Shown here: piece after piece, positions 1 to 11,455 of the stretch
Layout of the letters: the number at the start of each line of letters is the position of its first letter
Numbering within the stretch: the first letter of the stretch is position 1
From: Nemopilema nomurai
Lineage: Eukaryota; Cnidaria; Scyphozoa; Rhizostomeae; Rhizostomatidae
DNA: 64,000 nucleotides
Assembly: GCA_003864495.1 (NCBI GenBank)
Contig: ML133365.1
Span: 3,107,856 to 3,171,855 of the forward strand
Reading direction: 5' to 3'
Translations under genes and position numbers: made by a program
The notes under the pieces: generated by a model
Told to the model about the DNA's origin: nothing
The model's database searches: none
Seen by the model: only the letters and a program-made list of their open reading frames with translations

Positions 1-166
1 TATAGGTAGCAACATTTGCGATTAACTCAGTGACACGTGCAAGATATTGGTGGGAATAAACACACCTAGGGAATGATGGCTTGGAATGAGCAGTAATCGT
101 GCTTCATCAGTTTTAAGAAACATTGGAAATTATTTCGCGGTGTACTTTGAGTCGCGTGATATGAGA

Positions 167-334
167 GATGCTGTTTGAAATAAAGTTATAATCGACGGAC
201 ACTGCTTAAAAGATTACAGATGCTGTTTGAAATAAAGTTATAATCGACGGACACTGCTTAAAAGATTGCAGATGCTGTTTGAAATAAAGTTATAATCGAC
301 GGACACTGCTTAAAAGATTGCAGATGCTGTTTGA
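167..334. repeat. 52-bp tandem repeat, about 3.2 copies
   Basis: A 52-bp unit beginning GATGCTGTTTGAAATAAAG is repeated three times nearly without change (starts at 167, 219 and 271). A fourth copy begins at 323 and stops matching after about 12 bases. Copies differ by single bases, so the duplication is recent. No coding role is seen. Confidence 0.9.
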
Positions 335-2129
335 CATCTGTGATAAGTGCGATATCGAAGACCGACTGGCGAATATCTGGCAAATGTTAGGACGGGCTTC
401 AGCTATGAAAGGTCTTTTACAACGACCAAGCATACAACCTTCAAAGCCTGAGTCGAAGCCTGGTTGATAGGGGTATGTAAAGCACATATGTCATTATTCG
501 CTCCACAAAACGGCAAGATATTAGACTATAAGAAACTGACAAGTACGTTCAATCCACGCCCGAATGTTTGTGAAAAAAACTTCGCAGTGGGGTAAAAAAC
601 AAGTCAACGAACAGAGAGGACAGCGTTAGGACTTTCGTTAGGCCTAGCATAGAGAGCTACCACAAATGAAACATTTAACAACAAACTTTCTAGAATGAAA
701 CAACGACAGATTTTATTGATAACATCATTGGGGAATGAATTTCTGTGGTTAAAAAATCCGCTAGACATTGCGCATTGTTAATTCTTCCTTTCTTCTTCTT
801 TTCCTTTACTTCGTCCACTTTCATCTTCCTCTTCAGACTATCTGTTCATATCGTTTATCCCCTTCTTTTCATCATCTCCCTTTCTTTTACTACTTCATCC
901 TTTTTCTCCTTCAGACTCCCTCCTCAATCTCCTTTTCCTTTATCTTCTCCCTTTCTTTTACAACTCCGTCGGTTTTTACTTTATCCACCTACACTTCAAC
1001 TTTCATATTCTTCCAAACTCTTCATATCCCTTTTCATTCTCTCCTTTAAGTATTCTTTCTCTTTTCACTTGTTTCCTTTCCCTTTACTCTTTCTATCTTC
1101 TAGATAGGCCGTTCCCTTTAATACTTCAACTTTCAACTCATTCGTGAAGAACTGCCTTGAAAATAGGCTGCCTTGTCCCCGGGTGCCTCACACCCCCTTT
1201 CCATATTTCCTTGTTTTCGCAGCCTCCTTTCCATGTCAACTGTCAAAACATGCTTGCCAAATACTTGCATGAATCTTTCTACAAGCATGCTGGCATTTGT
1301 TTTTCATACATCGCACAGGACTGGGAAGGGAAAACAGTTGTTGTGCAAGCGAAACCAATATAACAGCTTATGGCAACCTCGATGTCAATAGACGAGGTCA
1401 AAGGTCATCTGTTGTTTTTAAAGGAATTTTGACAAAAAACTATTTTGCAACTGCTCTCTCTCTCTCAGAACAATCTAATGATAAATTTGGTATAAACTTC
1501 CATAAATTCAACAGACACAACTTTCATAAGTATTATACTTTCAAAAACAGTTGTTCTCAATTTCTCATAGATTTATTCATTTGACAAAGTCCGGCTAGAA
1601 CCAATTTGCTAAATAACCAAAGCTCATTTGGGGGCTCTGAGCATCCTATTGCAAGCCCCTCTGGCCTTCCCGCAACTTGAACGGATTGAGTCTGACCCGC
1701 AGCAAACAGCAGACGATGCGCTTCAGCAATGGACCACTGCTGTAGCAAATGCTTTAGAATCAGAACCTCAGATTTTACAGTCTGTTAACAGCTAGATGGC
1801 TTGTCAAAGTCTCATCTTGTTTATCGAAGGCCTTTCAAAAAGTATTCTTATCGTCGAGGACTTTGCAACATGCTCTTTACAAACATAAGCTCTGTATTTT
1901 GGAAAAGGTTTGTTGTGGGCCGCATTTCAAAAAGTTTATTGCGGGCAACCCAACTAAAGCTAGAAACTACAGTGAAATAAGAACAGTTTGATAGCCGGCC
2001 CCAAACAGCGACATATACGTGGAAGCGAAAAAAGCGTCTTCTATGAGAAAAAGAACTCAGCTTGCCAAGATAGTCCTTTAATTGAAATGATAATTAAATT
2101 ATTAAAAATGGAGTGCAGTTGTTAAGGCG
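335..2129. other. Non-genic stretch with a pyrimidine-rich block
   Basis: No exon with family resemblance was found. From about 778 to 1104 the plus strand is almost entirely C and T, so the long open frames there are Leu/Ser/Phe/Pro runs made by composition and not a protein. The rest is ordinary AT-rich DNA with no recognised repeat. Confidence 0.5.
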
Positions 2130-2749
2130 ATGTCTGTGGGGCAATATGACAATCAAGAGTTCAACATTCTAAACAAATCCCGATCGGAGGGGCAAGAAGC
2201 AAAAAAGGAAGCAAACAAAAGAAAGCAAACAAAAGAAAGCAAATCGAGTCTCACCACAACTTTGGAAATCGAGCCACAGCAAGATGCGATGGACGAGGCC
2301 ATGTCTACATTTCTCACGTCTCAAAACAAATCGAGGAGGCTGGACAACGAGGGTTGCCCCTTCTGATCAAGGTATCCGCTGACCACGTGCGCAGTCTGCT
2401 TCCATCAGCGAAATAAAGCGAAATTCGGATGCATCGAAGTCGATAGAAAATGTGAAACAGCTCGGTAATGAAACTGGACAAACTGTCTTGCTAATGGGAA
2501 AGGCAATTAAATGCAAAGCGTCAATAGTGCGATTTGAAACAATTAAAAGGTTAATGGGGCTACAAATTGAGAAGTTACCCCCGAATAACTTGATCATGCG
2601 ATGAGCACGGCACGGGTGGCTGGATTGAGGATGCTTCGGGTGGGAACAATGTGCTCATACGGCCCGTGCACCTGCGCACAGTCGTGGGGACTGCGCAGGA
2701 GATGCGCCGGGCAAGACGGATACTGGCGGCACAGATGCTGTGTTCAACG
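2130..2749 (+). pseudogene. Degenerate coding-like block, unidentified
   Basis: Three partly overlapping plus-strand frames look like fragments of one older reading frame. The first (2130-2366) is Lys/Glu/Gln-rich and stops. The second (about 2379-2604) is open for about 75 codons. The third (2594-2749) is GC-rich and open for 52 codons. The frame shifts between the pieces suggest decay, perhaps of a retroelement first ORF, but no diagnostic motif is visible and I do not recognise the family. It could also be chance open frames. Confidence 0.2.
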
Positions 2750-3961
2750 TGAGTCTCGCCACACCCCTATTTATACGCGCGATCTACCTTAAAGCCACCC
2801 AACCGTGGCCCTTAAAACCTAGATATACACGCCGTTATGAGGTCCTGAATATAACGGCGATGCACGACTCGGTAGCCCCAGTGCTCCTTCAAGGAACTGT
2901 GGTTTCGGCGACGCACGCGGGCAGCTGCAGGGCGAGCTGCTTCTATAAAGCTGTCAGGGGAGAAGGCATCAAAACCCAGAAAAAATCCAGGTTTATGTAG
3001 ATGTCTACTTACATCGACAAACGTGCACAGGATTGTAAGTTAAGGTTACGGTAAACGTTTTGAACACGAAAATTGGTTTTTCCTTCCTAAAGGCCAAACT
3101 GTTCAAGGAACCTGGGTAAACTATATATCATTCGATGCACTAGATTATGGCGTATCTAGCCAGATCAAAATTATTGGCAAATAATGTTAAATGTTATTTG
3201 CCATGCGAATTTATTGCTCAAAAAGTGTACCACCTTCAAAAAGCTATTTTGTACCCTTGCGTTTGAGGTAACAAAATCTGACTTGTACCAGCAGGAAGTG
3301 CAGATCCTGAGCTACCAAACTGTGTCTCAGATTTTTAAATTCCTCTTCTTCTTGAAACTATACCCTGTCAAAAATTGGCAAACAATTTTTCCACCCTCCC
3401 GCAGCTGTATTTGGGTATAAAAGACGGACCAGAGCAAATAAAAACATTTTAGACATACTTTGGTTGCCTAACATCTGCCCTAGCCGTGTGCAAATTTTCG
3501 AGCCATTAGATTGGTTCCTTGGGAACAAAATAGCTTTTTCGTACCTGTATGTAGAGGAAATTCGAGTCTGGAGAAAATGGGATTTTACTGATCGCACTTG
3601 CGATGATACACATCGGGATCATATTACCAACAATATAATCCGGGTCAAGTAGTTTAGGCTTTAAGATCAATGAGCGTCTTTAAATAAGCACAACAACCCA
3701 TGGATGTGCCATACTCTTACACAAACCACAGGAAGCAGAACAAGGATAATCGGCTTAACAGGTCGAGGGATTTGAAAACCGCTGCTTGAAACTTTGAAAA
3801 AAAATTATTGAAACCTTCGCTTATACGGGATTTTCTCCATTTTCAAAACCTCTTCTAGCTTCAAACATGGCATCATTATATACCTTATTAGTTCGGCTAT
3901 CAGAATGTGAAGTAATCGAAAAATGGATGTTTTCGTCCAGAAACGTTTACCGTAACCATAA
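2750..3961. other. Non-genic stretch
   Basis: The GC-rich composition of the preceding block fades by about 2990 into AT-rich DNA. I see no exon, RNA gene or repeat array here. Position 3959-3961 (TAA) is the left target duplication of the element that follows. Confidence 0.4.
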
Positions 3962-4578
3962 AGCCTTGGCCAAACGACTAGATTTTTCACTCGACTTTTT
4001 GCTGTACATTTGTATTCCAAAAATCAAAAGGTGTATAGTGTTGTGGCCAAACGGCTAGACATTTCGCTATACAACTTGCTCGACTTTCTAACTTGGAATC
4101 TCGCTTTCGCGAAAATCTCATTCTCGTCACCCAGCGCGCCAAAAAATTTTAATTTCAATCGCAAAATGGAGGGCAGACAAAGGAAAGTACTTGCAATGAT
4201 ACTGTTATTAGAATCTGATGATGATAATGAACGAGTAGCTCCATGCTTTAACAAATCGGGTGCAAAAAACGACAACCGCGAAACTCAAACAGAGAAGTAA
4301 GCAAGTAAAATCGACAGCGAGCAGTTTGGCGCGCAGTTTCTGAAAAGCAATTAGTGGGCATGCGCGCGCTCTACAAAAGTCTAGAAACCGGCCAAACGAC
4401 AATACAACGCTATACAGCTTGAAAATCCACTAGATTTTTTTGACCAAGATCAAAAACGCTATACATGAAAAAAAGCCACTATACAACTCTATACAAGGTG
4501 GCCAAACGACAAGATTTCCTCACTAGATTTTTGTATAGAGAAAAGTCGAGTGAAAAATCTAGTCGTTTGGCCAGGGCT
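3962..4578. mobile_element. MITE-like non-autonomous DNA transposon, TAA target duplication
   Basis: The ends form a terminal inverted repeat of about 38 bp. The left end starts AGCCTTGGCCAAACGACTAG, and the reverse complement of the right end starts AGCCCTGGCCAAACGACTAG; both continue through GATTTTTCACTCGACTTTT. Directly outside both ends is the trinucleotide TAA (3959-3961 and 4579-4581), a 3-bp target duplication of the type made by PIF/Harbinger-like transposases. The 617-bp interior carries further diverged copies of the GGCCAAACG motif near 4045, 4390 and 4500 and no transposase frame, so movement would depend on an enzyme supplied elsewhere. The family assignment rests only on the duplication length and sequence. 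Confidence 0.75.
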
Positions 4579-4581
4579 TAA

Positions 4582-6328
4582 GTTCGGAATCAGAGCACAA
4601 TTTTCCAATAATTTAAAAAAACAGCATGCATGGTGCTTATTATGACGATCACATGATCACGATTGGCAATGCTTAAGGTGACGCTGATATCTACGGAGTA
4701 ACGAAGATTGATTTATGATAGAGTTGATAGGTGACGCACAAATCACGATCAGGGGGTCACTGTCTATGCTGGTATTGACGATGACAATGAGCTCCCACCC
4801 CCTAACCACCAATTTCCAGCCCTTAAAAACAACCATTGTCAGTGCTCCGTTTTCCAATGGGCCTCTCGGTTTCCATTTTGATTCTTTTTGTCCCCCCTTC
4901 TAGTAAAGGGGGGTTACCATGATTGTCGATACCAAGTAAGTAATACCAAGCTACTGGACGGACTTCAAGCAGTCTCTGCGAACGTAGCTTTCTCGATGCT
5001 CAAAGTCCATGCAAAGGAGAACCCGAGATGCTTTTGTGGGACCATTGGTTAGTCACGAGGGGATGAAATGAAAAGTGGAGAAAAGGGGCAAGAAGGATTC
5101 AGTCAAGAGAACAATATGAGTGTAAGGATTAACTGATCAGCTGAGACATCAATTGAGAATAAAGCACTTAATAGCTAGAGACAAGAAACAAAGACAAACA
5201 AAGTTAGTAAATCAGCAGCTTTACCTTGAGACAGCTCGACATGAAATTCCACGATTGGTGGTAGTTGGCTACTGTCACCACTGTTGGGTCATATTCAGTC
5301 GATCCCATCTCAAAAGCGCCTTGACGAGGCTTCGCATCAAAGCTCAGGATAGGGAATCAGCCAACGCTTAAAGCAGGACGTTCGAACGCGGCAAAATCAG
5401 TGACTTGGCACTCAAAACATTGTGTCTCGCGGCAATGTCCGCATCTTGGCGAAAGGATTTGATCCCAGCGTATGACCATTACAAACGCGCAGATCAAAGG
5501 TCGATTTCGATAAGCATATGGATTTGCCGTTGAATATGAATTCAGAATAAAAGTACCAAGCAATGTGAAACTTGACAGATTACCAACAGGGAGAGATGTT
5601 CTTTGGTATTCCTCATGAATTCTTAATTTGATTTGAGAGATTGCAAGAACAATTAAGGACCGGTTTTGATCTTATGATTTCGAAAATAAATTGCCACATG
5701 CCCTTGAGTTTGTGTTTAATTTGCCTGGACACAAGCGCTGTAACGCGAAACGTTGCGGAATGAGAAAGGAAGTTACAATTAAGTATGGACCTCTAATAAA
5801 ATACGTAGATTGTTGGAAGCTGCTTTCTTGATTCACAAAAACTATCGATGACGAAGGTGCAAGCAAATCATCCCAATAAGTTCCACCACTAAATCAACTT
5901 TTTCATATATTCCAGTCCTTCCTCGTATGACGTAGGTCAACGCCGTTGTGGCCTTTAAGAGGCTGTCACTCAATGTTCCTTGGGGGTGAGGGCTGCACAG
6001 CGGGGGCTTGGAGGCTGGTATCTACTAAAATTGCAGGTGTAATAGTAACATGGATTTGACCACCAGAGTGATAGAAGAAGATGTCACTCATGGAATTGAC
6101 CACCAGAGCAATAGAAGAAGATGGCATTCTCCTGAAACAATTCTCGGTATACCATGTGCGCTGTCTTTCCCCCCATGTGCGCTAACTTTCTTCTGGTGTA
6201 CAACATATTTTCTGTCTGTTTATTATGAAAGATTCAAGCGGCGACTGTCACTGACGATCTAATAAATCTCGGAATCAAGCGAACTCCCAACTAAAAGTGT
6301 TGTTTTTGGCCCACGCAACATAGCCTTA
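4582..6328. other. Non-genic stretch with a two-copy 40-bp repeat
   Basis: No gene is recognised. At 6051-6130 a segment of about 40 bp containing TTGACCACCAGAG is present twice in tandem with a few differences. The open frames in this interval are short and show no family motif. Confidence 0.4.
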
Positions 6329-6454
6329 GACCTTGTTTAAACGAGTGAAAATGGAACGGTCTTAGGGCGGAGCAGTTTGGAACCGTTTTAGGTTCTCGGG
6401 TATACGCAAGTATGAAATATTTGGAACCGCTCCATTTCTCTCGTGTAAACAGTC
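6329..6454. mobile_element. Short MITE-like element, TTA target duplication
   Basis: The left end (GACCTTGTTTAAACGAGTG) and the reverse complement of the right end (GACTGTTTACACGAGAG) form an imperfect inverted repeat that extends into matching GGAACGGT/GGAGCGGT sequence. The element is flanked on both sides by TTA (6326-6328 and 6455-6457). At 126 bp it can only be a non-autonomous relic. Its TIR differs from that of the element at 3962-4578, so it is a separate family. Confidence 0.6.
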
Positions 6455-6457
6455 TTA

Positions 6458-9400
6458 ACCATCACCGAAACGAAGCATATTTCACGAGTCCTCCTGAAAG
6501 TGTGGCAAGCAGTTCAATTCGCAGCTGCTTGCTTTGTTCTTGAAACATTACATACCCAGTGTCACTGCACTGATTTTGTAAACTAGTTCAAGGCAGTCAT
6601 TTGTCTGCAGCTGGGAATCCACTTACTCTTTTGATCGGCTTTGCTAGCCATTGAATGAGATAAGAAGATGTCATGGGTTGTTTTCTAAAGGCTACATGAT
6701 GTAATCTTGTAAAATGCAGCATCAAGACACATTAAAAGGGAGCACAAGGGCAGCAGGTGTGTGGACTGGACATCATCAAAGCAAAGAGATTTAGGCATTA
6801 TTCATAAACCAGTATGAGCAATATGTAAAAAACAGACTTCAGCACAATGCATTCAAATGCTATTTCGAGGACATTAGAAAAAACTAGAAATAGAGACTCC
6901 CCATTGATACAAAATAGGTATGGCCAATAACATTTCAGAAAGGTCAGGGTAAAATCAAATTGAGATCGCCATCTTTCCTGATGTACAGCCATGGATCAGC
7001 TATGAATACTTTAGCAGCTTAGCATAGAGAGAGAGAGGTGGGCCTAAGGCCACAAGAAGTTGTCTCATTATCATGCTGGCATCAGGTTTCATTCCAGCGC
7101 ATTCAACTATTCTTTCTTCAGGTCATGTTACAGCCGAGATTCGACTAGGAAGTTTGACATGGTTCGACTTAGAAAATGAATCTCGAAAAAGATGTTTCTT
7201 TGTAGGAAATTCCATTCTAAACCAAACTGGAGGAGCTCTGTCAAGTTAATTCCATGAGGAAGTACAAAATAATACACACGAGCCAGTTATCAATACTAAG
7301 ATGATTGGTCTTCTTCATGTCATTTGGGGGGGGGGGGGGATGCTGAGACATTGAAAGCAACTATGAGAGGGGTCATTGCAAAAGCAAAACTCATCTGCTT
7401 CACAGCAGTAAAAAACAATCTTGTCTGTTTTTATCTTCATGCTCATTGTCTTCCACGTGATGCTAATTCTTGAAATTACATACATGTTGTTTCACTTTGC
7501 TGCTGGTAATCAAAGGGTATCCAAAACAATGGCCACATTTCTAGGGGTTGTTAAAGGTAGGGTGCGTACATTTAAGTGGCATAAAGAAACTTGTGCAAAT
7601 CCAGCCAGGGCCACCAAGTGCCAGTTCTCCTAGGATTTCAAATCTCAAAAGGTTTGGTTTAAAATAAATCCCCAAAAATTCATGCCTGATATAACGAGTG
7701 CCCTATTTGAGAAAAGGCTTTGAAAAATATTGTCGTAATTAAATTGCCTTGGATTGATAAAATAGAAATATTGGGAATGTGAATTCAAACACTCCAATCA
7801 ACACTTTATTGGCATGATATTTGCAGTACAGCGATTGTATAATAATAGCCATTTTTTCTATTAACCAAGATTTGTTTGGGCCAGATTAGGCCTTGAACCC
7901 TGGACCTTTAATCCCTCCTACTCCTCCCTCATCTACATATTTTAACCTAGCTCCTTTCCAGGGAAATAACTACATAGGCACAACTGAGTGCACTGGTTGT
8001 CTTCTCTTTCAAAATGTTCTTTTGCAAAAAATGTTTTTCTTATTTTTCATCTAAAAAACTCAGCTTCAGAAATAATTTCACACAGCAATGCAGACTGTGT
8101 TGCATGCTGTATGTTGTATTTTTAGTTTTCAACCCACCTGGCCTGGGTAGAGCAATCTTGTTGAGAGACGATTCATTCTTGCCAATTTGCTTGTAGTTGT
8201 GTTGAATTTCAGTGCTATGCTGGCCAACGTATCACTCCCTTTTACCTGTTAATTTTCAAACAATGCCCAAGTCAAGGTTTTGATAAATTTGTTAAATCCC
8301 CAATTCCCATAATTACTTCATTGATGCAAACAAAAAATCCTTGGACAGAGAAATTTTATTGCATCTAGCTGATTTCATGCTGCTATTTGCAGTTCATCGT
8401 TTCAATTATGAAAGTCCATGAAGGTCCTTTGGGCCTTAAAAAAGAATATATTGTTATCTATCAAATCAAATCCAGCCAAAATATACTGCAATGAGAGAAA
8501 ATATTAGAGCTTTTTTGTTTAATTGAAAATGCTTCAGTTTTAAAAAGTGCAAGCACAAAGATCTTTCCAGCAACTGATGATTGAACCAAACCCACTTTAA
8601 AATTAGAAAATTATTTGTCTAAAATGCAGGTTGCATTACAATCAATGTAAGCCCTTTTTATTGATAAGATTTTTTAGGCCTTGGTGAAAATATTAACAGC
8701 TTGTTAAAAACTTGCTAAAAACACTTGTTTGAGAACAATTCATTTCTCAACGAAGTAACTATAATTCGAAGTAATGGGTTCAATTCTGATGCAATCAAAT
8801 GGAAAATGACATACCGAATACTCCACCATTTCAGGAACCAGGTCAGTACTAGAATTTCCAGGAATGGAACTTTTCATTTTGACTTTAGTTGTTAGGACTT
8901 AGCAGGTCCGCCCTAGAAAATAATACATGAAAAAATAATTATCATTGAAAGATGTCATAAAAAATATGCATAACTTCTTTCCAGATTCAGAATTTTCTTT
9001 TTGCTCAAAATTCCTTATGTATCTACTGAAAAAACAGCAATCCTTGTCTCCAAATAAGCAATGCATAAATTTCTTAAATAACCAGCAGATTTCAAATGAG
9101 GATGATTCATGTTCTCGACTATGTATTTCTTTCATCTGTACAGATGATCCCAACAGACCCAAATTATAGTAGGTTTCATAGTATATTACTGATTTTCATG
9201 GCAAAAAACCGCGAGTATAAGTACAAGATGGATCTCCTTTTCTTCACGATAATGAATTTCAAGGAATAATCTCCATTACAAACATTTGACTAAATGAATC
9301 AATAGCCAAGTCTTTCGTTATCCATGCCATCATTTCCTCCCTTTATGCAGCTTTTTAAAGGGGAAAGTATTTTCTGAGGCTTACTTCCACAAACAAAGTT

Positions 9401-10320
9401 TGATGCAATGCAATAGGACCACGTAACTGGTTGGCCAGAGCTGCTTATCATAAAACAAAAAAGGAAATTGCCTCTAATTACGAGGCTTGAAGGTATCGGA
9501 GACGCTGTCCTTGTGCTGTGAAACTTATCTTCAAGTTTAATTCCAATTTAATGATAAGTTATGGACCATACTTAATAATCACGTGCTGGAAGAAAGCATG
9601 CTTCCTGCAACGGTAGTTGAAGTTGCAAATCTGACGCTGCAGCAAAGTCGTGAAGCGATTTTAAGTTTAGGCCGCGGAGCTCCGGGCCTGATAAGTGAAT
9701 GAATGAAGTAAATACCTCTCACCTGTGCACTAACCTTTTTCTCTAGACGATATAGTCAGCCTAAAATACAAATGCACATTGTTAATATATCCACCTGGGT
9801 CAAGTTACAAAGGAACTTTGATACAACTCTGTACAGATGGCCTTTTTGACTTTGTTTTTAAACAGGATGGTACTTTAAGGGGTGCCGCTGCGCTCGGCCA
9901 ACGCAGGGACACTTAAACCACCTCGTTTCAAGGGCGGGGTGACAATGTGGCCTTTTGAGACTGACATCATTTTTGAACAAAATAGCCTACAGCACTTCAA
10001 GTCTCCTTTGTGGTAATTGTTTGGATAAATGAATCGATTTCCTGTCTAGCATAATGAAGGGCACTGGTTCGAGAACCACCACTTCTGTGCCAAGCTCCAA
10101 TCACCAAGGGCGCCAGGCGCAAAGTTGGCTTGAAAATATATATTAGGGGGTGCTAACCAGACACTTTCGGGCTATGCTGGGTAACAAACAGCCCTGGCTA
10201 TCCATCAATATAACCAAGAAAAAGTAGTCGATTCAACGCCCAAAGCACGATCAAAGTCAAGTGCCTGAAGCATGCATCTGAGGAATGCTACCCAGTAGCA
10301 ATACACAACAGCAACACAGC
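6458..10320. other. Non-genic stretch, AT-rich
   Basis: No exon of a recognised family was found on either strand. A run of 14 G lies at 7326-7339. A 43-codon open stretch at 9571-9702 ending in TGA reads like a protein fragment, but it has no flanking exons and no recognised motif. Another unidentified GC-richer patch lies near 9880-10180. Confidence 0.4.
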
Positions 10321-10500
10321 CCAATCAATGGCAGCCAAGAAACAGGCGATCAAATCAATGGCAGCCAAGAAACAGGCGATCAAATCAATGGCAGCCAAGA
10401 AACAGGCGATCAAATCAATGGCAGCCAAGAAACAGGCGATCAAATCAATGGCAGCCAAGAAACAGGCGATCAAATCAATGGCAGCCAAGAAACAGGCGGA
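10321..10500. repeat. 30-bp tandem repeat, six copies
   Basis: Six 30-bp copies of CAAATCAATGGCAGCCAAGA followed by AACAGGCGAT run head to tail and are nearly identical; the last ends in GGA. Because the unit is a multiple of three and lacks stops in some frames, it stays open on both strands: a 10-residue QINGSQETGD repeat on plus and a Leu/Ala/Ile-rich repeat on minus. Two-strand openness with no conserved flanks argues for a minisatellite and not a gene. Confidence 0.9.
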
Positions 10501-11455
10501 CGAATAAACACTAGACAAAAAGTTCTTGCTCGTGTGCCAAAAATATTGACAGGCATTGTAAATTAATAATTCTGTCAAGAACAAAAGTTAATTCATTTCT
10601 TGACAGTTGCGTTATCTTTTCCAAGCCTTTTTCAAATTCTCTTTTACCAGAAAGTTTTTGTTTAGAGAAGTAATGGAACAGCGGATAAAATCACTTAAAC
10701 TCGTTATGCTTAAGATAGCGGCTTTCTCAATTAAAGTCATTTGCCCACATGGCATCGAGACAGTAACGACGAATAATCGAATAATGGTTCAACGTCCAAG
10801 AGGGATCTTGGCAACAAACTCTTGAAAATTTGTCAAAATCACCAATAGCTGTTGGTAGTAAGCAAAAAGACAGAAATAGAGGCATCCAACGAAATTCCAC
10901 ATCAGAATTATCATGAACATATTGCATGAAAACTAAAGCGATTCAAACAACATACAAGTTTACACTTTGAATTTGCTAAAATCTAAGTTAAAATGCAAGG
11001 GATTTTAGCTGCCTTTATTGAAAGTGGCTGCTTTCCTTCTCTTTTTGACATCAATGATACATCATCTGTCAAACTTTTCTGCGGTATACCGGCCGCGTCG
11101 ACTTTCTATGGGATGACGATCTTTTTTCATTGGATTTCATTGTACCGTCACATTTTCGTACCTGACATGAAGATCTATTCACCTGTGACTCATTCTTCCT
11201 AATCGAAAACTTTGAGTTACTGACCAAACTTCTTCGGGTGTTCTAGCCAGTGTCTATTTTCCATGAACTAACAGTTGGAAATTTCTATTAAAGAATTGTA
11301 TAATTTCAACTAATTCATTAAAAATGCTAAGAAAGGAAGGTTAATAACAATGAGAAAGTTAATAACAATATTTCAGGACTGATTTCCCTCGCAGGGGCGC
11401 ATGTCTGTGCAGCAGCCAGTACGGTAGAATTGTTGCGGCTCCAATATCAGCACTG
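10501..11455. other. Probable 3' untranslated and downstream region of the ZDHHC6-type gene
   Basis: This lies just downstream of the ZDHHC6-type stop codon on the minus strand. It contains no coding exon that I can support. The nearest AATAAA on the minus strand is at 11014-11019, which would give a 3' untranslated region of about 0.45 kb. Confidence 0.4.
11014..11019 (-). promoter_or_regulatory. Candidate polyadenylation signal AATAAA
   Basis: This is the first minus-strand AATAAA downstream of the ZDHHC6-type stop at 11456-11458. It is a candidate only; no transcript evidence is available. Confidence 0.35.

Noticed and set aside
745..1107. Open frame of 120 codons
   Set aside because: It exists only because the strand is nearly pure C and T; composition-driven, with a second frame open over the same bases.
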